This document shows, in pieces, positions 58,379 to 64,000 of a DNA stretch of 64,000 nt (position 1 is the first letter of the stretch; the number at the start of each line of letters is the position of its first letter). Below the pieces are notes generated by a model, which saw only the letters and a list, made by a program, of their open reading frames with translations, had not been told where the DNA came from and ran no database searches. A program made the position numbers and the translations under genes. Source of the stretch: Mycolicibacterium hodleri (GTDB lineage: Bacteria > Actinomycetota > Actinomycetes > Mycobacteriales > Mycobacteriaceae); contig NZ_JACKTL010000067.1 of NCBI RefSeq assembly GCF_025822245.1, forward strand, positions 62,001 through 126,000. The letters are read 5' to 3'.

Positions 58379-59579
58379 GTGACCATCATCGCCGAAGCCC
58401 GTGTCCACGACGCCCGCGCTCACTTCGCACCCGTGCTCGAGGAGATCGCGGCCGGGGCGCGCCAGCGTGACCTCGACCGCGAACTGCCGGTCGACGCCGT
58501 GAACGCGCTGAAGGCGGCGGGCTTCGGGGCGCTGCGCGTGCCGACCGAGTTTGGCGGGTGGGGCTTGGACTGGCGCGAGGTGACGGCGCTGTGGATCGAC
58601 GTCGCCACCGCCGACGCCAACCTGGCGCAGGCGCTGCGCGGGCACTTCGTCTTCGCCGAGGACGTGCTGTTCCGGCATCGCCGCGGCGAGGACGTGCGGC
58701 GGTGGTTCGAGCGGTTCGTCGACGGGGAGATCGCGGGCAACGCCTGGACCGAGACGGGCTCGACGTCGATCGACCGCGTGCAGACCGAGGTGACGCACGT
58801 TCGACGGCCAGCCGGTCGTCAACGGCCGCAAGTACTACACGACCGGGACGATCTTCGCCGAGTGGGCCGACGTCTACGCGCGGGTCGGCGACGACCCGGC
58901 CATCGCGATCGTCGACACCCGTCAGTCCGGGGTCGTGGTGCACGACGACTGGGACGGGTTCGGCCAGCGGGGCACCGGCACCGGCACCGCGGAGTTCCAC
59001 GACGCCCACGTCGACGACCTGGTGGCCTTCGGCGAGCGCCACCCCTATCAGACCGCGCTCTACCAACTGAACCACCTGGCGTCGCTGGCGGGCATCACGC
59101 GCGCGGTGCTGGTCGACGTCACCCGCGAGGTGCAGCAGCGCGAACGGAACTTCAGCCACGCCAACAGTTCTCGCGTGCGCGACGACCCGCAGGTGCTGGC
59201 CCGCGTCGGCGAGATCTGGGCGTCGGCGTACACCACCGAGGCGTTGGCCCTGAAGGTCGCCGAGGCCATCGACGCGGCCGCGCTGGTGGATCCCGCGGAT
59301 GCCGACGGCCTGCAGAAGGCCAGTGAGCGAGCCGAACTGGAGTCCTCGGCCGCGCAGGTCACGGCCTCGCAGCTGGCGATCGACGCGGCGTCGAACCTCT
59401 TCGACACCCTTGGCGCATCGGGCACGTCGTCGGCGCGCGGGCTGGACCGACACTGGCGCAACGCCCGCACCGTCGCGTCGCACAACCCGCGCATCTTCAA
59501 GGCCAAGGTGCTGGGGGCGTATCAGGTCAACGGCACTCCCCCGCCGTACGCGTGGGGCATCGGGCGCACCGAGCGCTAG
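58379..59579 (+). pseudogene. Frameshifted acyl-CoA-dehydrogenase-like flavin monooxygenase
   Basis: The N-terminal part (58379-58798; RDLDRELPVDAVNALKAAGFGALRVPTEFGG, ALRGHFVF, NAWTETGS) and the C-terminal part (from 58800; FDGQPVVNGRKYYTTGTIFAEWADVYARVG to LGAYQVNGTPPPYAW) are in different frames and together make one full-length about 400-residue member of the same family as its divergent neighbour. The break is at about 58799: removing one G after ACGCAC restores the frame. The flanking codons look undamaged, so the lesion is recent or a sequencing error. If real, the product is truncated to about 150 meaningful residues. Confidence 0.8.
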
Positions 59580-59588
59580 CCTTTGCCG

Positions 59589-59647
59589 GCGAGCAGACGC
59601 AAAGGGCCCTCATTCCACGGGATTGAGGGCCCTTTATGTCTGCTCGC
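59589..59647. terminator. Nested bidirectional terminator
   Basis: The outer stem is GCGAGCAGAC with GTCTGCTCGC. Inside lies a perfect 12-bp stem AAAGGGCCCTCA/TGAGGGCCCTTT with an 11-nt loop. Placed between convergent genes; the A/T ends of the inner stem give a short U-run in both directions. Confidence 0.85.
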
Positions 59648-59653
59648 GGGAAC

Positions 59654-60718
59654 CTACGGGGTGACCCGGCGGCCGGACGCGGTGTCGAACAAGTGCACCC
59701 GGTCGGCGCGGACGTCGACCGTCACGGCGTCCCCGGGGGCGGGCGTCCTCCCCCAGCCCGCGACGGTGGCCGCCTCGACCACGGCGGTCAGCCGGTGCGC
59801 GCCGGCCGTCACGATGAAGACGTAACGGGGACCGAGCAATTCGACGATCTCGACGGTGCCCTCGCCATGCTCCGCCGGTGCGACGAGCAGGTCCTCGGGC
59901 CGCACGCCGAGCGTCACGGCCGCGGCGTCGGTGCCGGGCGCGGCGAACCGGACCCCGTCTCCCTCGAACGTCCCGCCCCGGACGGCGCCCTGCAGCAGAT
60001 TCATGCTCGGCGAGCCGATGAACGCCGCGACGAACGCGTTGGCCGGCCGCCGGTAAAGTTCCTCGGGCGTGCCGACCTGCGCGATCGCCCCGGCGTCGAG
60101 GACCACCAGCTGGTCGGCGATCGTCATCGCCTCTTCCTGGTCGTGCGTGACGTAGAGCGCGGTGATGCCCGAATCCTGTTGCAGGCGCCGGATTTCCGAT
60201 CGCAATTCGACGCGAAGTTTGGCGTCGAGGTTGCTCAGGGGCTCGTCGAACAGGAACACCTTCGGCGTGCGGACCAACGCCCTGGCGATGGCCACCCGCT
60301 GCTGCTGGCCGCCGGACAGTTGCCGCGGCTTGCGGTCGAGCAGCGCGCTGATGCCCACCCGGTCGGCGGCTTCACGCGCCCGCCGCGCCGCCTCGTCCTT
60401 CGCGACGCCGTTGTTGCGCAACGGAAACGCGATGTTGGCGGCCACCGACAAGTGCGGGTACAGCGCGTAGTTCTGGAACACCATCGCAACGTCACGCGTC
60501 CGCGGGGACTCCGCGGTGACGTCACGACCACCGATCGACACCGTGCCGCCGTCGGCGGTCTCCAATCCGGCGACGATGCGCAGGGTGGTCGACTTGCCGC
60601 AGCCGGACGGACCGACCAGCACGGTCAACGACCCGTCGGGCAGGGTGAGGGACAGGTCGTCGACGACGGCGCGGTCGTCGTAGGTCTTGGTGAGGCCGAC
60701 GACGTCGACGTGGCTCAT
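59654..60718 (-). CDS. ABC sugar-type transporter ATPase (UgpC/MalK/MsmK type)
   Basis: 354 residues. Walker A GPSGCGKST (36-44), Q-loop FQNYALYPHLSV, signature LSGGQQQRVAIARAL, Walker B VFLFDEPLSNLD and VTHDQEEAM are followed by an OB-fold regulatory domain (about 235-354, LGVRPEDL) as in carbohydrate importers. The ATG overlaps the stop of the preceding permease gene as ATGA. It may also serve other importers, as MsmK-type ATPases do. Confidence 0.94.
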   Translation of the reverse strand: MSHVDVVGLTKTYDDRAVVDDLSLTLPDGSLTVLVGPSGCGKSTTLRIVAGLETADGGTVSIGGRDVTAESPRTRDVAMVFQNYALYPHLSVAANIAFPLRNNGVAKDEAARRAREAADRVGISALLDRKPRQLSGGQQQRVAIARALVRTPKVFLFDEPLSNLDAKLRVELRSEIRRLQQDSGITALYVTHDQEEAMTIADQLVVLDAGAIAQVGTPEELYRRPANAFVAAFIGSPSMNLLQGAVRGGTFEGDGVRFAAPGTDAAAVTLGVRPEDLLVAPAEHGEGTVEIVELLGPRYVFIVTAGAHRLTAVVEAATVAGWGRTPAPGDAVTVDVRADRVHLFDTASGRRVTP

Positions 60719-61506
60719 TTCGTGGCTCCGGTGGTAAGTCCGCCGACGAGGTAGCGCTGAGCTGCGAGCGCGAGCACGTAGACGGGGGCGAGGCCGAGCA
60801 GTCCGGCCGCGGCCTGCTGGCCGAACTGGACGTTGCGATCGCCTTGGAAGAGGGACAGTCCGACGGTGAGCGTCTGACTCTCCTTCGTCACGGCGAGGTA
60901 CACCGCGAAGAGGAAGTCGTTGTAGGACAGAAAGAACGTGACGAGCAACGCGGCGACGATGCCAGGCCACAGCAGCGGCAGGATGACCTTGCGCAGCGTC
61001 GCGGCCACCGACAGTCCGTCGATGACCGCGGCCTCGTCGATCTCGACGGGGATGCGCCGGACGAAGCCGTCGAGCAACCAGGCGGCGACGGGGACCCCCG
61101 CGAGCCCGTTGACGAGGACGAGCCCGGCGAGGCTGTTGGTGAGCCCGGCGTATCGCAGCAGGAAGAACAGCGGAATGATCGCGACGATCGGCGGCGCGCA
61201 GTAGCTGGCCAGCAGGATCGTCAGGAGGCGGTCGCCGCGAACGTGTCGCGCGGTGAAATAGGCTGCCGGCGTGGCGATCACGACCGCCAGTACCGCGGCG
61301 CCGACGGCCGAGACCCATGAGTTGGTCAGCATGGTGCCCAGCTCGATGGTGTCGAACACCTTCACGAAGTTGTCGAAGGTCACCGTGTCGGGCAGCAGGC
61401 TGGAGTTGAGCACCTCACCGGCGGGACGCAGGGCCAGCGAGAGCAGGTAGGCGATGGGCAGCAGGGCCACCGCGACCCCGCCGAGGAGGACGAGCCGAGC
61501 CTTCAC
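60715..61506 (-). CDS. ABC transporter permease, MalG/UgpE type
   Basis: 263 residues with about six transmembrane helices. The EAA loop reads EIDEAAVIDGLSVAATLRKVILPLLWPGIVAAL, the carbohydrate-importer pattern EAAxxDGAxxxxxxxxIxLP. The GTG start overlaps the first permease's stop as GTGA. Partner of the next gene upstream. Confidence 0.9.
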   Translation of the reverse strand: MKARLVLLGGVAVALLPIAYLLSLALRPAGEVLNSSLLPDTVTFDNFVKVFDTIELGTMLTNSWVSAVGAAVLAVVIATPAAYFTARHVRGDRLLTILLASYCAPPIVAIIPLFFLLRYAGLTNSLAGLVLVNGLAGVPVAAWLLDGFVRRIPVEIDEAAVIDGLSVAATLRKVILPLLWPGIVAALLVTFFLSYNDFLFAVYLAVTKESQTLTVGLSLFQGDRNVQFGQQAAAGLLGLAPVYVLALAAQRYLVGGLTTGATK

Positions 61507-62372
61507 GCGTCGGCCTTGACCGCACGGGCCCGCAGCGCCGTGACGACGGTGGCGACGGCGCCCACGACGAGGCCGAACACCAGGGTCTGGGCGGCGGCGG
61601 TGCCCATGTCGAAGCTGCCGCGCAGGCCGGTCTGGTAGATCACGAACGGCGACAGGCTCGTCGAGAACCCCGGTCCCCCGGCGGTGATGACGACGAGGAC
61701 GTCGAACACCTTGTAGCCGATGACCAGTTCGAGCACGACGACCGCCCAGATGCTGGGGGCGATCGCGGGCCACGTGACGGTGGTGAAGGTGCGCCACGGG
61801 GTGGCGCCGTCGATGCGGGCGGACTCGAGGAGCTCGGGGCGGACGACGCCGAGCGCGGCGAAGGCGATCAGCGTCGCGAACGGCGTCCACTGCCAGACGT
61901 GGATGACCACCAGCACGACGAACGCGCCGACGCCGGAGCCCAGCGGGTTGAAGCCCTCGAGGCCGACGGCCTTGAACAGGGTGGCGAATCCGCCGCCCAC
62001 CGGGGCCAGCAGGAGTTTCCAGGCGACCCCGACGAGCACCGGGGCGGTCACCAGCGGTAGCAGGAACAGCGCACCGACGACGCCGAAGCCGCCGCCCCGG
62101 TGCCGCAGGAGCAGCGCGATGCCGAGCCCGAGCAGGGTCGTCACGACGGCGGCGACGACCGCGAAGACCGTCGACTTCCACAGCGACGGCGTGAACGCCG
62201 GCGAGGCGAAGGCCCCGGCGAAGTTGTCCAGTCCGGTGAAGTGGTTGAGCGGCTTGGCAAGTGAGGACTTGGTCAGGGCGAGGCCGACGAGGTACATCGT
62301 CGGATACACCAGTAGCAACGCCACGCCGGCGATGGCTGGGGCCGCCAGCCAGGTGGGAACGCGACGAGTCAC
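61503..62372 (-). CDS. ABC transporter permease, MalF/UgpA type
   Basis: 289 residues, about six transmembrane helices. ELLESARIDGATPWRTFTTVTWPAIAPSIWAVVVL is the EAA loop, and YKVFDVLVVITAGGPGFSTSLSPFVIYQTGLR the typical following segment. The GTG is leaderless after a TAACGT box. It is the first gene of a three-gene operon. No substrate-binding protein gene lies on either side in this window. Confidence 0.9.
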   Translation of the reverse strand: MTRRVPTWLAAPAIAGVALLLVYPTMYLVGLALTKSSLAKPLNHFTGLDNFAGAFASPAFTPSLWKSTVFAVVAAVVTTLLGLGIALLLRHRGGGFGVVGALFLLPLVTAPVLVGVAWKLLLAPVGGGFATLFKAVGLEGFNPLGSGVGAFVVLVVIHVWQWTPFATLIAFAALGVVRPELLESARIDGATPWRTFTTVTWPAIAPSIWAVVVLELVIGYKVFDVLVVITAGGPGFSTSLSPFVIYQTGLRGSFDMGTAAAQTLVFGLVVGAVATVVTALRARAVKADA

Positions 62373-62380
62373 GTGGGGGC

Positions 62381-62386
62381 ACGTTA
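62381..62386 (-). promoter_or_regulatory. -10 box (TAACGT) for the ABC permease operon, leaderless
   Basis: Eight bases before the GTG at 62372; no ribosome-binding site is present. Confidence 0.4.
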
Positions 62387-62569
62387 GGCGCAGACCCGGC
62401 GCCGAGGCGATGGATTAACTCGTGACGAGCCGAGCGTCGCCACCGTCGCCGACGTCGAGCGCTGCACCGACCGCCGGATGAGGGTATCCTAAGGTGTTTG
62501 TGCTCGCCCATGCTCAACGACGAGGCCCCGGGTGTTGCGACTGCGTTCTAAAGGGGTGAGCCTCGCGTG

Positions 62570-64000
62570 ATGGGACTGTATGACCCGGATCAGGAAAAGA
62601 GCAGCTGCGGCGTCGGCCTGCTGACCCGCAAGGACGGTCGGCAGACCCACGAGGTCATCCGCAAGCTGCACGAGGCGCTCTGCGCGGTCCCCCACCGCGG
62701 CGGCATGTCGTCGGAGGGCGTCGGCGACGGTGCGGGCGTCAACCTCGACCTCTCGTTGCGCTTCTTCCGCAGGGTGACCGGCCGATCCGACCTCGACCTC
62801 GGCGTCTTCGGCGTCGGCAACTTCTTCCTGCCCAACGACCCGGCGTTCCACGCCGAGGCCGAGCAGGTCATCCGCCAAGCCCTCGCCGACCGTGGCTTCG
62901 ACGTCCTCGTCGAACGCGAGGTGCCCGTGGACGACACGGCCATCCGACCGGCCGCGGTCAAGTACCAACTGCCCATCCGCCAGTGGGTCTTCACCGCGGC
63001 GAACGGCGGCCCGCTGTCGGACCGCAGCATTCACGACGCTCTGATGGCCATCGAGGGCGTCGCCTACACCCGTCCCGAACTTCGCGGCATGTACCCCCTG
63101 TCGCTGAGCGCCCGCACGCAGGTGCTCAAGGGTCGCCTGAACTCCAACGAAGTGGTGCCCTACTTCAGCGATCTGTCCGACCCGTCGATGGAAGTGCACT
63201 CGATGTTCTTCCACACGCGCTTCTCCACCAACACCGAGCCGAACGCGACCATGGCTCAACCCTTTCGGTTGATGGCGCACAACGGCGAACTCAACACCGA
63301 CAAGAAGAACCGGCTCTCCGACAACGCCGTCGCCCTGGCCCGCAACCGCGCCATCATTCGGCCGCACGGCCAGTCCGACAGCTGCCGCCTCGACCAGACC
63401 CTGCAGAACCGTGTCCTCGAAGACGACCTCGACCTCGTCACCGCCGTCGTCGCGATGATGCCGCCGGCGTGGGAGAACGACCCCACGCTGTCCCCCGAGG
63501 TGCGCGCCATGCTGGAGTTCTTCAGCCTCTACGAGGAGAAGAACGACGGCCCGGCGGCCCTGATCTTCGGTGACGGCCGCTACATCGGCTCCCGGCTCGA
63601 CCGGCTCGGGTTGCGCCCGTTGCGCACCGTCGAGACGGCCGAGTACCTGGGCGTCATGTCGGAAGCGGGCCAGCTCTACTTCCCGCCCGACGAGGTGACC
63701 ACCCGCGGCCGAATCGAAGCCGGCGGCATGCTGTATTACGACCACACCCGGCGGCGCTCGTTCACCACCACCGAGGCGCTGGAAATGCTTGCCGCACAAC
63801 ATGACTACCCGGCAATGGTTGCCGAGGCGCGCGTGAACCTCGACGATCTGCCCGCCGTCCCGCCGGAAGGGCAACTGTCGCCCGCCCGCTACAACGGCGA
63901 CCTCAACCGCTATCAGCGGTACGTGGCGTATTCGCTGAACCAGGAGAGCTTCAAGTTCCTGATGGACCCGATGCTCGCCACGGGGCAGGAGAAGATCTCC
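62570..64000 (+). CDS. Glutamate synthase large-subunit-like protein (5' part; runs off the window)
   Basis: At least 477 codons, open to the end of the window. It begins MGLYDPDQEKSSCGVGLL, with the class II glutamine-amidotransferase cysteine C13 after a short propeptide-like stretch, then AVPHRGGMSSEGVGDGAGV, HTRFSTNTEPNATMAQPFRLMAHNGELNT and GRYIGSRLDRLGLRPLR, typical of the GltB N-terminal domain that frees ammonia from glutamine; the central domain starts near the window end (QESFKFLMDPMLATGQEKIS). The sequence departs from the usual DSCGVAMV/LEHRGA pattern, so it may be a second, divergent GltB-like enzyme rather than housekeeping GOGAT. A GTG directly before the ATG is an alternative start; AGGGGTGAG lies upstream. 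Confidence 0.85.
   Translation, partial: MGLYDPDQEKSSCGVGLLTRKDGRQTHEVIRKLHEALCAVPHRGGMSSEGVGDGAGVNLDLSLRFFRRVTGRSDLDLGVFGVGNFFLPNDPAFHAEAEQVIRQALADRGFDVLVEREVPVDDTAIRPAAVKYQLPIRQWVFTAANGGPLSDRSIHDALMAIEGVAYTRPELRGMYPLSLSARTQVLKGRLNSNEVVPYFSDLSDPSMEVHSMFFHTRFSTNTEPNATMAQPFRLMAHNGELNTDKKNRLSDNAVALARNRAIIRPHGQSDSCRLDQTLQNRVLEDDLDLVTAVVAMMPPAWENDPTLSPEVRAMLEFFSLYEEKNDGPAALIFGDGRYIGSRLDRLGLRPLRTVETAEYLGVMSEAGQLYFPPDEVTTRGRIEAGGMLYYDHTRRRSFTTTEALEMLAAQHDYPAMVAEARVNLDDLPAVPPEGQLSPARYNGDLNRYQRYVAYSLNQESFKFLMDPMLATGQEKIS

Overview
The window looks like chromosomal DNA of an environmental, probably rapidly growing Mycobacterium (Mycolicibacterium). The evidence is the high G+C content, two tandem cyclopropane/methoxy mycolic acid synthase paralogues, an antigen 85 mycolyltransferase, an LdtB-type L,D-transpeptidase, a deazaflavin (F420) dependent Ddn-like protein, a UsfY-like protein, RecBCD in the actinobacterial recC-recB-recD order, and many start codons lying 6-8 nt after a TANNNT -10 box, as expected for leaderless mycobacterial mRNAs. 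No rRNA, tRNA, CRISPR array or insertion sequence was seen.

Layout. (1) 1-2.5 kb: an NsrR-like Rrf2 regulator, a metallo-beta-lactamase-fold hydrolase and a DUF2510/DUF4352 membrane protein. (2) 2.8-19.7 kb: a Wzx/Wzy-type exopolysaccharide locus in several divergent blocks. It holds a polyprenyl-phosphate sugar-1-phosphate transferase, an undecaprenyl-diphosphate-synthase-like protein, an FAD oxidoreductase, two chain-length-determinant paralogues with degenerate kinase domains, a flippase, a polymerase, a sugar nucleotide epimerase, two GT4 glycosyltransferases, a Tat-signal beta-helix lipoprotein and a BcsB-like periplasmic protein. (3) 20-31 kb: a membrane protein, echA3-like crotonase, a CPVC-motif protein, and recC, recB, recD. 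From memory, M. tuberculosis keeps the glyoxalase II-like gene, one further gene, echA3 and recCBD contiguous, so the polysaccharide locus appears inserted in an old synteny block. Two twin-hairpin, C-loop elements resembling the actinobacterial 6C sRNA lie at 2.7 kb and 22.4 kb. (4) 31-34 kb: monooxygenase/TetR pair and small genes. (5) 34-40.7 kb: a tightly coupled minus-strand operon with a GntR regulator, a two-cluster ferredoxin, an ABC importer whose binding protein carries a NosL-like C-terminal domain, and an AprA/FrdA-like flavoprotein with C-terminal HEAT repeats. Its substrate is unknown.

(6) 41-44 kb: vsr diverging from two overlapping C5-cytosine methyltransferases, with no recognisable restriction nuclease. 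(7) 44-48.4 kb: a detoxification cluster (alpha/beta hydrolase, Ddn-like protein, TetR, TIGR03086 protein, old yellow enzyme) with two nearly identical 24-bp palindromic operators. (8) 48.4-57 kb: cell-envelope genes (L,D-transpeptidase, antigen 85, mycolate-modifying methyltransferases), a NYN/OST-HTH protein, an MFS exporter, an SDR and a TetR regulator. (9) 57-62.4 kb: two divergent acyl-CoA-dehydrogenase-like flavoproteins, one frameshifted, and an ABC importer without a binding protein. (10) From 62.57 kb: the 5' part of a divergent glutamate synthase large-subunit gene that runs off the window.

The strongest candidates for undescribed biology are the polysaccharide locus, the ferredoxin/ABC/AprA-like operon, the twin 6C-like RNAs and the TetR/24-bp-operator regulon. 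All functional statements rest on motifs and family knowledge; no search was run.
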